A program made the position numbers and the translations under genes. DNA of 64,000 bases from an uncultured Clostridia bacterium (lineage in GTDB: Bacteria; Bacillota; Clostridia; Christensenellales; Aristaeellaceae): positions 16,508 to 80,507 of the forward strand of contig CAKUFG010000012.1 in NCBI GenBank assembly GCA_934647235.1. Reading direction: 5' to 3'. The notes under the pieces are model-generated. The model saw only the letters and a list, made by a program, of their open reading frames with translations, had not been told where the DNA came from and did not search any database. Shown in pieces: positions 23,801 to 32,980 of this stretch; the stretch's first letter is position 1; each line of letters starts with the position of its first letter.

Positions 23801-24572
23801 GGGACGTATCGTGCTGTGCTGGATACTGGCCGTGCTGAGCATCCCTGCGGGGATTGTGCTGACCTCCGCGCTTTATGCGCTGATACCGGGCGAAAACACG
23901 GCGCTGCGGCTGTATCTGTTCAATATTCCATCGGAGATTTTCTGCTTTGCCCTGCCGGCGCTTCTGATCCTGGCTGCCCGGCCTGAGCGGCTGGCGCGCT
24001 TTCGCGCCACCAAACGTGGGCTGAGCGTAAATACGATCGGCTATACCGCCCTGCTGGCCGTATCGGCCACCGTGGTTGTAAGCATGATTGCGGCGATATG
24101 GGGCGAAGTCCTCAGCAGCTCTTTCCAATATACCGAGCCGGCGCAGCCGCGCATCGTGCCGCAGAATGCCGCCGAGTGGGCGCTGGCGCTGCTGTCCACG
24201 GCCCTTGTACCCGCCCTGGCGGAGGAGATGTGCTTTCGCGGCATGCTGCAGGGGCTGCTGACGCGCCGCCTGCCGCGCGCGGGCATATGGATGACCGCCC
24301 TGGCCTTTGCGGCCGTTCATTTGCAGTGGAGCGCCCTGCCCGCGCTGTTTGTGCTGGGGCTGGCGCTGGGCTATGTCAACAAGCGCCATGGCTTCTGGGC
24401 GGGCGTGCTGCTGCATGGGCTGTATAACGCGGCGGTGCTGGTGCTGTCCAGCCGCGAAATCGGCATAACGCTGCCCATTGTGCTGGTATGCACGATAGCC
24501 TTTATCTTTGCCTGGCGCGGACTGATGCAGGAGGAGGAACCACATAATGAAGCTGACGGTACTGGGCTGTAA
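23787..24572 (+). CDS. CPBP family intramembrane glutamic endopeptidase
   Basis: 261 residues, from the ATG at 23787 preceded by GGGAGG. Seven or eight membrane helices. The CPBP (Abi/Rce1-like) motifs are present: AEEMCFRGMLQG near residue 148-158 (EExxxR), FAAVHLQW near 178 and LLHGLYNAAV near 211, whose Glu and His residues form the active site within the membrane. Bacterial members cleave prenylated or peptide substrates or protect against self-made bacteriocins; the substrate is unknown. It overlaps both neighbours, so walJ, this gene and the next MBL gene are translationally coupled. Confidence 0.9.
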   Translation: MKSGKGRIVLCWILAVLSIPAGIVLTSALYALIPGENTALRLYLFNIPSEIFCFALPALLILAARPERLARFRATKRGLSVNTIGYTALLAVSATVVVSMIAAIWGEVLSSSFQYTEPAQPRIVPQNAAEWALALLSTALVPALAEEMCFRGMLQGLLTRRLPRAGIWMTALAFAAVHLQWSALPALFVLGLALGYVNKRHGFWAGVLLHGLYNAAVLVLSSREIGITLPIVLVCTIAFIFAWRGLMQEEEPHNEADGTGL

Positions 24573-25239
24573 CGGGCCGTATCCCGCGCCGGGCGGCGCG
24601 TGCAGCGGCTATCTTTTGCAGGAGGGGGACACCCGCGTGCTGCTGGACTGCGGCGCGGGCGTGCTGGCGCAGCTGGAAAAGCACATGCCGCCGCAGGAGC
24701 TGACGGCCATCGTGCTGTCGCACCTGCATTACGATCACATGAGCGATATGCTGCCGCTGATTTACCGCTGCCCCGGCCTGCCGGTCTATCTGCCGGGAGC
24801 GCCCGCCGCTGTGCGCGCGCTGCTGGAAAACGCATTTGAACTGCATGATATTGCTCAGGGCGGGCAGATCGGCTGCCTGCGCATGACGGCCTGCCCGGGG
24901 CGGCACCCTGTGCCTGCCTATGCGGCGCGCTTTGAAAATGGCGATGGCCGCGCCCTTGTCTATACGGGCGATACCAATACCTGTCCGGCGCTGGCGGACT
25001 TTGCGAAAAATTGCGATCTGCTGCTGGCTGACGGCTGCTTTGCCCGCGCGCAGTGGAGCGCCGAAAAGCCCCATCTGAGCGCTTTCCTGGCTGCCGAGAT
25101 GGCGGCGCAGGCGGGCGCGAAGGCGCTGCTGCTGACGCACTTTACGCCGGGATACGATGCGGATACGCTGCTGCGCGAGGCACGGCTGGCCTATCCTGCC
25201 GCTCAGCTTGCGCAGATGGGCCTGACTGTGGAGGTATAA
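24547..25239 (+). CDS. MBL-fold hydrolase, ribonuclease Z-like
   Basis: 230 residues. Typical metal-binding sites: LSHLHYDHMSDM near residue 58-66 (HxHxDH with Tyr for Ala), PGRHPVPAY near 116, VYTGDTNTCPAL near 138 and LLTHFTPG near 196. The start overlaps the CPBP gene by 26 bases, with AGGAGG upstream. It resembles small RNase Z-like/phosphodiesterase proteins rather than full RNase Z, as the exosite arm is missing. Substrate unknown. comEC starts one base after its stop, and comEC carries its own MBL domain. Confidence 0.88.
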   Translation: MKLTVLGCNGPYPAPGGACSGYLLQEGDTRVLLDCGAGVLAQLEKHMPPQELTAIVLSHLHYDHMSDMLPLIYRCPGLPVYLPGAPAAVRALLENAFELHDIAQGGQIGCLRMTACPGRHPVPAYAARFENGDGRALVYTGDTNTCPALADFAKNCDLLLADGCFARAQWSAEKPHLSAFLAAEMAAQAGAKALLLTHFTPGYDADTLLREARLAYPAAQLAQMGLTVEV

Positions 25240-25240
25240 C

Positions 25241-27514
25241 ATGCAAGATCGCTGCCCGCGCCGTATCCTGGTGCTGCTGGCACTGGGCTTTGGCGCGGGC
25301 ATTTTGCCGGGGCTGCGGCTGGCGTTCTGCAGCTGGTTCCCGGCTGCGGCGGCCATCTGCCTGCTGGCGGCGATTGCCCTGCGGCGCTGTCGCCTGCCTG
25401 CGCTGATGGCGGGCATGGCCGCGATGTTCTTTGCCGGGCTGTCGCTGTGCGCCTGGCAGGCGCATCCTTCCCTGCCCGAGGCGGGCAGCTATGCCGTTGC
25501 CGGCAGGGTGGATGGCGAAGCGCGCTTCCGCGCCGAGGATAATCGTGTGACGGTTTATCTGCGCGATGTGCAGCTGAACGGCGAGCGCACCGGGCTGCGC
25601 GCGTATTGGACGTATTATCCTGAAGATCCGGAAGCGCCGCTTCCGCAGGATGGACAGACGGCGGCCTTTACGGCCCGGCTGTATCATCCGCAGGGGCAGG
25701 TAAATCCGCATGGGTTTGATTTCCGGCTGTATCTATTGCAGCGCGGGACGGCTGTTGGCTTATCCGGCGCCAAGGAGCTGACGCTAGAGCCGGCGGGGCA
25801 GACGCAGCCGGACAGCTTGATCCTGCGCGTGCGCCGCGCGCTGCTTGGCCGCCTGCGAGAGCTATTAAACGGCGAGGACGCGCTGGCTGCGGCGCTGCTG
25901 CTGAGCGAGCGCGCGGATATGCCCGAGGATATGACGCGCGATTTCCAGCGCGCGGGCGTGGCGCATGTGCTGGCGGTGTCGGGGCTGCATGTGATGATCC
26001 TGTCCTCCATGATGATGCTGCTGCTTCGCCGCCTGTCGCCCTCGCCCCTGGCGATGCTGCTTTTAACGCTGGCGCTGCTGCTGCCCTACTGTCTGCTGGT
26101 GGGTATGACGGCCTCCATCCTGCGCGCGTCCGTGCTGCTGACGGTATTGCTGCTGGGGCGCATGGCGCGAAGAAAGGTGGACCCGCTGACTGCGCTGGCG
26201 GCGGCGTTTATTGTGGTGCTGGCCGTGCGGCCGCTGGAGCTCTTTGCGCCGGGGTTTCAGATGTCCTTTGCCGCCGTGGCGGGGATGATTCTGCTGGGCG
26301 ACCGTGTGCGGCAGTGGACGCGGCGCATTCGAAGCGAGCGCCTGCGCGCTGCGGCGCAGGCCTATGGCATGACGCTGTGCGCCAGCCTGGGCGTGACGCT
26401 GCCGGTAATCTACCATTATCACCGGGTATCGCTGATGGGGCTTCTGATCAATCCTCTGCTCAGCCCGCTGATTTCGCTGCTGCTGCCCGCCTACATTGTG
26501 CTGCTGCTTGTGGGCGCGGTCTGCCCGCCGCTGGGCGCGATATTGGGGCGGGCGTTGGCCTGGGTATCTGCGCGGCTGACGGACTGCATCCACCTGGCCG
26601 CGCAGCCTGCCTGGGCTTCGGTTCGCGTGCCCAGCCCGCCGTGGTATCTGGCGGTGGCCATTGTGCTGGCGTTGATCCTGCTTACGCGCTTTGTGCTGCT
26701 GCGGCCCTGGCGGCGCGTGCTCATCGGCACGCTGGCGCTGGCTGCGGCGGTGGGGACGATGCTGCTGACACAGAACCGCCTGCCGCGCTATATTCAGCTT
26801 TCGCTGGGCAACGCAGACGCGGCGATCATCGAGGATGGCGCGCGCACGGTGGTGATCGATACGGGCGAGAATGGCCGCGAACTGGCCGCCTATCTGCTGG
26901 CTGAAGGGCGAGAGATTGACACGCTGATTCTGTCGCATCTGCACACCGATCATGCGCAGGGGCTGCGCGAGCTGCTGGACTATGAGGTGCCCATCGGCGA
27001 AATCTGCCTGTCCACCGAGGCGCAGGCGACGCAGGTGTCGGACGCTTGCCTGTCCGTGCTGAACGCGGCGCGGGAGCGTGGCGTTCCTGTGCGGCTGATC
27101 TGCGCGGGGGATGAGCTGCAGACCGGGCGCGTCGGTATCCGCGTGCTGTGGCCCGAGGAGGACAGCGCCAATGACCGGGGCGGGGCCAACGACTATGCGC
27201 TGGCGCTGCTGATTGATCTGGACGGCGCGCACATCCTGCATATGAGCGATGTGAGCGGCGCGTATGAGCTGTACGCCGTCCAGGAGGCGGACGCGCTTAA
27301 GATCGCTCATCATGGTTCGTCCTCCAGCACGGGCGAGGCCTTTTTAGACCGCGTAAAACCGGCAATCGGCCTGCTCAGCGCGCGGCAGGCCAGCGCAAAA
27401 ACGCTGGAGCGGCTTGCGCAGGCGGGCGTTATGGTATATGATACAGAGGAGCTGGGCGCGCTGATGCTGACCGTAAGAAACGGCGAAATGCGCGTGCAGG
27501 GCTATCTGCAATGA
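25241..27514 (+). CDS. comEC: ComEC/Rec2 family DNA-uptake channel protein
   Basis: 757 residues. The N-terminal DUF4131 region (about 1-190) has three helices and an extracellular OB-like part (PQGQVNPHGFDFRLYLLQRG). The Competence domain follows (210-480; VAHVLAVSGLHVMILS near 245, then eight to ten helices), then a C-terminal MBL domain (500-757; LGNADAAIIEDGARTVVIDTG near 525, LSHLHTDHAQGL near 565, LKIAHHGSSSSTGE near 690). The protein forms the inner-membrane channel for single-stranded DNA during transformation, with a putative nuclease domain. comEA is not adjacent. Natural competence is therefore possible but not shown. Confidence 0.93.
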   Translation: MQDRCPRRILVLLALGFGAGILPGLRLAFCSWFPAAAAICLLAAIALRRCRLPALMAGMAAMFFAGLSLCAWQAHPSLPEAGSYAVAGRVDGEARFRAEDNRVTVYLRDVQLNGERTGLRAYWTYYPEDPEAPLPQDGQTAAFTARLYHPQGQVNPHGFDFRLYLLQRGTAVGLSGAKELTLEPAGQTQPDSLILRVRRALLGRLRELLNGEDALAAALLLSERADMPEDMTRDFQRAGVAHVLAVSGLHVMILSSMMMLLLRRLSPSPLAMLLLTLALLLPYCLLVGMTASILRASVLLTVLLLGRMARRKVDPLTALAAAFIVVLAVRPLELFAPGFQMSFAAVAGMILLGDRVRQWTRRIRSERLRAAAQAYGMTLCASLGVTLPVIYHYHRVSLMGLLINPLLSPLISLLLPAYIVLLLVGAVCPPLGAILGRALAWVSARLTDCIHLAAQPAWASVRVPSPPWYLAVAIVLALILLTRFVLLRPWRRVLIGTLALAAAVGTMLLTQNRLPRYIQLSLGNADAAIIEDGARTVVIDTGENGRELAAYLLAEGREIDTLILSHLHTDHAQGLRELLDYEVPIGEICLSTEAQATQVSDACLSVLNAARERGVPVRLICAGDELQTGRVGIRVLWPEEDSANDRGGANDYALALLIDLDGAHILHMSDVSGAYELYAVQEADALKIAHHGSSSSTGEAFLDRVKPAIGLLSARQASAKTLERLAQAGVMVYDTEELGALMLTVRNGEMRVQGYLQ

Positions 27515-27523
27515 GGGGTAAGC

Positions 27524-28555
27524 ATGGATCACCGCGCGTTTTTTGACGATGTTGCCAAGGGCAAAATTGCCTCGTGCTATGTGTTTGAGGGCACGGAGGA
27601 GTATATCAAGCGCTCGGCGCTGGCCGCCCTGCGCAAAAAGCTGCTGCCTGCAGGGCTGGAGGATATGAATGAGGCGCGCCTGACCGATCCTGACGCGAAC
27701 GCGCTGATCGCCGCCGCAGAAACCCTGCCCTTTATGGCCGAGAAGCGGCTGGTGCTGGTGCTGGAAAGCGGCATGCTGTCCGGTCGCACCAAGGATTACG
27801 ACGAGGCCAAAAGCGCTGCCGCGCTGTGCGAATATCTGCAGCATCCGCCCGAGAGCGCATGCATCGTGTTCTATGTGCGGGACAAGGCGGACGGCCGCAA
27901 GAAGCTGTACGCGCAGCTGAAAAAAACGGCGCAGATCGTGCAGTTTAATCCCTTGGATGAGCGCGAAATGACGCGCTGGATTGCCAAGCAGCTCAAGGGC
28001 ATGGGCAAGAAGATTGCCTCGCCTACCTGCCAGAAGCTGATCTTTACCGCCGGGAACGACCTGTATGCCCTCAGCGGCGAGCTGGAAAAGCTGGCGGCCT
28101 GTGCGGGCGAACGGGAGGAAATCCTGCCCGAGGATATCGACGCGATCTGCGTGAAGACCACGGCCTATCGCGTGTACGACCTGGCCAACACCCTGCTGCG
28201 CGGGGACGCGGGGCAGGCCTTCACCCTGTCGCGCGCGCTGATACGCGACGGCGAGGAGCCGCTGTTTCTGCTGGCGCTTCTGCAGGGCGAGTGCCGCCGC
28301 ATGCTGGCGGTAAAGCTGCTGCGCGGGGCGGGCATGCAGCCCGACGCCATTGCGGGCAAAATCGGCGCGCCGCCCTTTGCCGTGCGGCAGATGTATCAGC
28401 AGGTAGCGCGGTACACCGAGCGGCAGCTGCGCGATATGGCGCAGTGCTGCATGGATACAGAATATCAGGTAAAAAGCGGACGGATGGCGCTGGAGGGCGC
28501 GCTGGAAAAGACCATGCTGCAATTGCTGCGCATCCGCCTGGAGGGAAAAGCATGA
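27524..28555 (+). CDS. holA: DNA polymerase III subunit delta
   Basis: 343 residues. The clamp-loader delta subunit opens the beta sliding clamp. N-terminal domain begins DHRAFFDDVAKGKIASCYVFEGTEEYIK, with the clamp-interacting region near residues 60-80, a lid domain near 140-210 (LIFTAGNDLYALSGELEKLA), and C-terminal collar helices (RALIRDGEEPLFLLALLQGECRRMLAVKLL). The downstream position after comEC is common in Firmicutes. It overlaps rsmG by ATGA. Length matches the family. Confidence 0.9.
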   Translation: MDHRAFFDDVAKGKIASCYVFEGTEEYIKRSALAALRKKLLPAGLEDMNEARLTDPDANALIAAAETLPFMAEKRLVLVLESGMLSGRTKDYDEAKSAAALCEYLQHPPESACIVFYVRDKADGRKKLYAQLKKTAQIVQFNPLDEREMTRWIAKQLKGMGKKIASPTCQKLIFTAGNDLYALSGELEKLAACAGEREEILPEDIDAICVKTTAYRVYDLANTLLRGDAGQAFTLSRALIRDGEEPLFLLALLQGECRRMLAVKLLRGAGMQPDAIAGKIGAPPFAVRQMYQQVARYTERQLRDMAQCCMDTEYQVKSGRMALEGALEKTMLQLLRIRLEGKA

Positions 28556-29274
28556 TTGAAGATTTGCGCGCGCTGCTGGCGCAGGAAAATATTGTTTTAA
28601 CGGACGAAGCGCAGGATCAGCTGCTGGCGTATCACCGCCTGCTGCTGGAATGGAATGCGCGCATGGATTTGACCAACGTGCCCGAGGAGGAAATGGCGCT
28701 GCGGCACTACGCCGATTCGCTGCTGCCGCTGGCCCGGAAGGAATGGTTTCCGGACGGCGCAAGGCTGATTGACGTGGGCACGGGCGCGGGCTTTCCCGGC
28801 ATGCCGCTGGCCATCGCGCGGCCTGATCTGAAGGTAACGCTGCTGGATTCCCAGCGCAAGCGCTGCGATTTTTTAAGCGCTGTGTGCGATGAGATGCAGC
28901 TGCCCAACGTGACCGTGCTGCACGCCCGCGCGGAGGACGGCGCGCGCGGCGCGCTGCGCGAGCAGATGGACGTGGCCGCAGCGCGGGCCGTGGCGCCGCT
29001 GAACGTGCTGGCCGAATACCTGCTGCCCTATGTGCGCGTGGGCGGACGCATGCTGTGCTGGAAGGGCCCCGCCGTGCGCGAGGAGATGGCTGCGGGCGAG
29101 CGCGCCTGCAAAATACTGGGCGGTCAGGCGGAGGGCTTGTACCGTCTGCCCATCGAAGGCCGCGAGCACTATGTGCACAGCGCAATCAAAATTTCAGCAA
29201 CCGCTCGACGGTATCCGCGAAAATCCGGCACGCCCTCCAAGGATCCGTTGGGAATTTTGCCGCAAAAGCCCTGA
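28552..29274 (+). CDS. rsmG: 16S rRNA (guanine-527-N7)-methyltransferase RsmG (GidB)
   Basis: 240 residues. SAM-binding motif LIDVGTGAGFPGMPLAIARPDLKVTLLDS near residue 70-95; N-terminal helix HRLLLEWNARMDLTNV; C-terminal SATARRYPRKSGTPSKDPL, the family hallmark. It methylates G527 of 16S rRNA. Coupled to holA through ATGA. In many Firmicutes rsmG is followed by noc; here a ParB-like gene follows, so that order is kept although mnmG is elsewhere. Confidence 0.94.
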   Translation: MIEDLRALLAQENIVLTDEAQDQLLAYHRLLLEWNARMDLTNVPEEEMALRHYADSLLPLARKEWFPDGARLIDVGTGAGFPGMPLAIARPDLKVTLLDSQRKRCDFLSAVCDEMQLPNVTVLHARAEDGARGALREQMDVAAARAVAPLNVLAEYLLPYVRVGGRMLCWKGPAVREEMAAGERACKILGGQAEGLYRLPIEGREHYVHSAIKISATARRYPRKSGTPSKDPLGILPQKP

Positions 29275-29303
29275 TTTCATCAAAAGCTGTCAAACGATTC
29301 TAT

Positions 29304-29341
29304 GGCTTCCTGCCTGAAAAAAAGCAGGAGGCCGCTTTTTT
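29304..29341 (+). terminator. Terminator of the comEC-holA-rsmG operon
   Basis: Stem GGCTTCCTGC (29304-29313) / GCAGGAGGCC (29324-29333), followed by TTTTTT at 29336-29341. Confidence 0.85.
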
Positions 29342-29482
29342 ATGGCGAAATCAACAGGCAGGATGCGCGGACAAGCCGGACGGGCGCAGAGGGAGGCGAT
29401 CCGCCCGGCCCCGCGTGTCCCCTGCCGTACAGGGGATAGTGAGAGAAACGAGCATACAAAATGCAATACGCGGAGGCAATCT

Positions 29483-30310
29483 ATGCGAAATCTTCAGGCC
29501 CTTCAAACCGCCGGACGGCAGCTGTGCTGGCTGCCGCTTTCCTCCATTCATCCAAACAGCCGCCAGCCGCGCACGGACTTTGACGAGTTTGCGCTGATGG
29601 AGCTGGCCGCGTCCATCCGACAGAATGGATTACTGCAGCCCGTCACCGTGCGCCCTGCGGCCGAGGGGTATGAGCTGATTATGGGCGAGCGCCGCTGCCG
29701 CGCCTGCCGTCTGCTGGGGCACACGCACATCGAGGCCTTTGTGCTGCCTGCGGACGATCAGGAAAGCGCGCTGCTGGCGCTGGTGGAAAACGTGCAGAGA
29801 AAGAACCTGCACTTCTTTGAGGAGGCGGAGGCGCTCTCCCGCCTGTGCGAGCAGGGCATGGCGCAGGATACCCTGGCCAGGATGCTGGGCAAAAGCGCCA
29901 GCGCCATCAATAACCGCCTGCGCCTGCTGCGGCTGGAGCCCAGCGTGCGCGAGGCCATCTGCGAGGGGCAATTGACCGAGCGGCATGCCCGCGCGCTGCT
30001 GTCCCTGCCAGGGGAGGAGCTTCGCCTGCGCGTGGCGCGCGCCGCCGCAGCGCAGCATCTCAGCGTGCAGAAGACCGAGCAGCTGGTGGCCCGCACGCTG
30101 GAAAAGCTGCCCATGCCGCTGACCGGCCGCCGGGTGGTATCGCTGGCGCGGGATTACCGGCTGTATATCAACGCCATCCGAGGCATTGTGGGGCAGCTGT
30201 GCGATACGGGCGTGCAGGCGCAGTGCGAGGTAAGCGAATATGACAGCGCGGTGGAGGTGCGCATTGTGCTGCCCCGCAACGCGCGCGAAAAAGCAAGCAG
30301 CGCAGTGTAA
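29483..30310 (+). CDS. ParB/Noc-like DNA-binding protein
   Basis: 275 residues from the ATG at 29483, which has GGAGG 7 bases upstream; an in-frame ATG at 29342 touches the terminator T-run and lacks a site. N-terminal ParB domain: PLSSIHPNSRQPRTDFDEFALMELAASIRQNGLLQPVTVRP, then GERRCRACRLLG (the CTP-binding GERRxRA motif) near residue 75. HTH region ALVENVQRKNLHFFEEAEALSRLCEQG and LARMLGKSASAINNRLRLLRL; C-terminal dimer domain follows. Position after rsmG suggests Noc (nucleoid occlusion) rather than Spo0J, which would have soj beside it; no ParA is present. Confidence 0.88.
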   Translation: MRNLQALQTAGRQLCWLPLSSIHPNSRQPRTDFDEFALMELAASIRQNGLLQPVTVRPAAEGYELIMGERRCRACRLLGHTHIEAFVLPADDQESALLALVENVQRKNLHFFEEAEALSRLCEQGMAQDTLARMLGKSASAINNRLRLLRLEPSVREAICEGQLTERHARALLSLPGEELRLRVARAAAAQHLSVQKTEQLVARTLEKLPMPLTGRRVVSLARDYRLYINAIRGIVGQLCDTGVQAQCEVSEYDSAVEVRIVLPRNAREKASSAV

Positions 30311-30503
30311 AGCTGCGCGGCCGGCGTAAAACTGTTTATGGTTTGTTCAAGCTTTGGCCATATTTATGGGGTATGCTGAAAGCACCAAGGGGGAGGCGCC
30401 AGCTCCCCTTTGTCACCCGGATGGGTGAACCCTCCCTTTCTTTTCCCATAAAAGCAGCGCCCGGAAACAAACATTTGTTTCCGGGCATTGCTTTATGATG
30501 GGA
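30311..30503. terminator. Convergent intergenic region with terminator hairpins
   Basis: Contains GC-rich hairpins near 30386-30432 and a strong stem GCCCGGAAACAAA (30459-30471) / TTTGTTTCCGGGC (30474-30486). In the minus direction the latter is followed by a T-rich stretch and terminates htpG. No gene is visible. Confidence 0.7.
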
Positions 30504-32387
30504 TTAATCCTCTTTTTCCGCCAGGCGTGCGGCCAGCTGATAGCTTTGACGAATGAAGGCGCTCAGCTCCTCATTTTCCAGCGGACGGGTGGACATGCGG
30601 GCGATATCAAAATACTGCTTGGCCAGCAGCTTCTGCAGCTCGGGATCCTTCACCGCAGCCAGCGCGCGGATGGCCCCGCACTTGCTGTTGAGCACCACCT
30701 CGGCGCGCTCGGGCAGCTTGAAGCTATCGCCGTACATGGCCGCCATCTCACGGTAGCGGCGCATCTGCTCATCCTCCAGCAGCATCAGCGGCAGATCGCC
30801 GTCGGCCAGGGGCTGCAGCTTTACCTTCAGCTGTTCGTCGCCCAGCGCGTCGCGGAACAGCTTCTCCAGCGGCTCCAGCGTCAGATCGCTGCTTTCGGCC
30901 TCCTTATCCACCAGGCCGTCCACATCAGCGTCCACGCGGGCGAAGGTCAGGCCGTCCGCATCCTCCTGCTGCTCCATATGCTGCATGAAGCTGATATCGA
31001 TGATGGAATCCATCACCACTACATCAATATTGCGCGCGGTGTACAGCGCCACCGACGCGGCCTGACGCGCAGCGTCCGTGGTATAATAAACCTTCTTTTC
31101 GGTCTTGCCCTCGTTGCGGGCGCGGTATTCCGCCAGCGTCAGATATTCGCCCGCAGTGGTCTTGAACAGGATGCTGCCCTTGACGGCCTCGTGGAACTTG
31201 GCGTCGCGGATGCAGCCGTACTTGACGAAGGGATGGATATCGTCCCAGTAGGTCTGGTACTTTTCGCGTTCGGTGTTCATCAGGCTGTTGAGCTTATCCG
31301 CCACCTTCTTGGTGATGTGGGCGGAGAGCTTTCTGACATATCCGTCGTTCTGCAGGAAGCTGCGGCTGACGTTCAGCGGCAGATCAGGGCAATCCAGCAC
31401 GCCGCGCAGCAGCAGCAGGAACTCGGGGATGATTTCCTTGATGTTATCGGCCACGAACACCTGCCGGTTGAACAGCTTGATCTGCCCCTCCTGACCTCCG
31501 AAGTCCTTGCGGATGCGGGGAAAGTACAGAATGCCCTTGAGATTGAAGGGGTAGTCCACGTTCAGGTGAATCCAGAACAGCGGCTCCTCAAAGGTGTGGA
31601 ACAGCTTGCGGTAGGTATCCTTATATTCTTCCTCGGTGCAGTCGCGGGGATTTTTCAGCCACAGCGGATGGGTATCGTTGATGGGCTCGGCCGCCTTGGG
31701 CGCGGGCGCTTCCTCGCCCTTTTCGGCAGCCTCCTTGGCAGCCTTTTCGGCTTCCTCGGCCTTGAGCTTTTCATCCTGCACATCCACCAGATAGATGGGC
31801 ACGGCCATGTAGCCGCAGTAGCGTTCCAGCACCTCGCGCACGCGCAGGCCGTCCAGGAACTCCTTTTCTTCATCCGTGATATGCAGCGTCACGGTGGTGC
31901 CGCGCTCGGTGCGGTCGCTGTCGCTCATCTCATAGGCCATGCCGTCCTCGCTTTCCCAGCGCACAGCCTTGGCCCCTTCCTGATAGGACAGCGTATCGAT
32001 GGTTACCTTATCGGCAGGCATAAAGGCCGAATAGAAGCCCAGGCCGAAGTGGCCGATGATGCCGCCGTCCTTGTCGCCCTGATACTTTTTCAGAAACTCC
32101 TCGGCGCTGGAGAAGGCCACCTGGTTGATGTAGCGGTCTACCTCCTCCGCCGTCATGCCGATGCCGTTGTCGGTGAAGCGCAGCTCCCTGGCCTCGGTAT
32201 CCACGGTCACGGTGACGCGCAGGTCTTCATCATCGCCTGCGATCATGCGGTACTTGGTCACCGCGTCGCAGCCATTGGCCGTCAGCTCGCGGATAAAGAT
32301 ATCCTTATCGGAATACAGCCAGCGCTTGATCACCGGCATGATATTTTCAGCATGGATGGAAATATTGCCTTTTTTCATATCGGACAT
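30504..32387 (-). CDS. htpG: Molecular chaperone HtpG (Hsp90)
   Basis: 627 residues from the ATG at 32385-32387, with GGGAGG 10 bases upstream. N-terminal GHKL ATPase: RELTANGCDAVTKYRMIA near residue 35 (Asn for the usual Ser in the SNxxDA motif region), LRFTDNGIGMTAEEV near 70, GHFGLGFYSAFMPADKV near 110. Middle domain (NVSRSFLQNDGYVRKL near 330) and C-terminal dimer domain follow. A charged, Ala/Glu/Lys-rich linker with PAPKAAEP separates N and middle domains near 215-235, longer than in Escherichia coli. ATP-driven folding chaperone; cytosolic. Confidence 0.95.
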   Translation of the reverse strand: MSDMKKGNISIHAENIMPVIKRWLYSDKDIFIRELTANGCDAVTKYRMIAGDDEDLRVTVTVDTEARELRFTDNGIGMTAEEVDRYINQVAFSSAEEFLKKYQGDKDGGIIGHFGLGFYSAFMPADKVTIDTLSYQEGAKAVRWESEDGMAYEMSDSDRTERGTTVTLHITDEEKEFLDGLRVREVLERYCGYMAVPIYLVDVQDEKLKAEEAEKAAKEAAEKGEEAPAPKAAEPINDTHPLWLKNPRDCTEEEYKDTYRKLFHTFEEPLFWIHLNVDYPFNLKGILYFPRIRKDFGGQEGQIKLFNRQVFVADNIKEIIPEFLLLLRGVLDCPDLPLNVSRSFLQNDGYVRKLSAHITKKVADKLNSLMNTEREKYQTYWDDIHPFVKYGCIRDAKFHEAVKGSILFKTTAGEYLTLAEYRARNEGKTEKKVYYTTDAARQAASVALYTARNIDVVVMDSIIDISFMQHMEQQEDADGLTFARVDADVDGLVDKEAESSDLTLEPLEKLFRDALGDEQLKVKLQPLADGDLPLMLLEDEQMRRYREMAAMYGDSFKLPERAEVVLNSKCGAIRALAAVKDPELQKLLAKQYFDIARMSTRPLENEELSAFIRQSYQLAARLAEKED

Positions 32388-32585
32388 TGCAGAAAACCTC
32401 CCAGCGGTTTGTGGTATTGGCCTTGCGGCCAAACCATATTATACCACAAAAGAGAGAAAATGAATACCTTACACTTTTTTCATTTTGTCACACGCGCGTT
32501 TGTCCGGCATAGGGTGAAAGTGCGGGGAGCCTTTTCCCTGCGGCAGACGGCGGCGGCAGCGCCTGTCGCCGCCAGCGGGATGTGA

Positions 32586-32933
32586 ATGAAAATGAGACGC
32601 GGCGATATTTACCGCGCCGATCTGGATCCCGTGCTGGGCTCGGAGCAGGGCGGTGTGCGCCCGGTGCTGATTGTGCAGAACGATCTGGGCAACCTGACCA
32701 GCCCCACGGTGATCATCGCGCCCCTGACCTCCCGCAGCAAAAAGAAAACGCTGCGCACGCACGTGACGGTGGAGCCGCCCGAGGGCGGGCTGAACCGTCC
32801 CTCGCAGGTATTGTGCGAGCAGGTGCGCACGCTGGAAAAAAGCAGGCTGAGCCTGTATCTGGGCCGCCTGTCGGCCGATACGCTGCGCCGGGTGGATGAG
32901 GCGCTGGAGCAGGCGCTGGGAACAAGACGCTGA
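32586..32933 (+). CDS. mazF: MazF/PemK-family endoribonuclease (no antitoxin gene beside it)
   Basis: 115 residues. Features of MazF: RRGDIYRADLDPVLGSEQGGVRPVLIVQND at the N-terminus (the RGDIY and QGGxRP motifs), PTVIIAPLTSRSKK, and LCEQVRTLEKSRL with the catalytic Arg/Thr region. The family cuts mRNA at specific short sequences. In Firmicutes mazE normally lies just upstream and overlaps mazF; here the 200 bases up to divergent htpG hold no open frame for it. A GGCGGC/GCCGCC hairpin (32552-32573) lies just before a weak ribosome binding site (GGGATG), so translation may be kept low. Terminator downstream. Confidence 0.9.
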   Translation: MKMRRGDIYRADLDPVLGSEQGGVRPVLIVQNDLGNLTSPTVIIAPLTSRSKKKTLRTHVTVEPPEGGLNRPSQVLCEQVRTLEKSRLSLYLGRLSADTLRRVDEALEQALGTRR

Positions 32934-32940
32934 TAATAGA

Positions 32941-32970
32941 GGGCTGACGGTGATTTTTCCCGTCAGCCCT
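32941..32970 (+). terminator. Terminator of mazF
   Basis: Perfect 10-bp stem GGGCTGACGG (32941-32950) / CCGTCAGCCC (32960-32969), loop contains five T. Also faces the convergent small gene. Confidence 0.8.
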
Positions 32971-32980
32971 GATTTCATAC

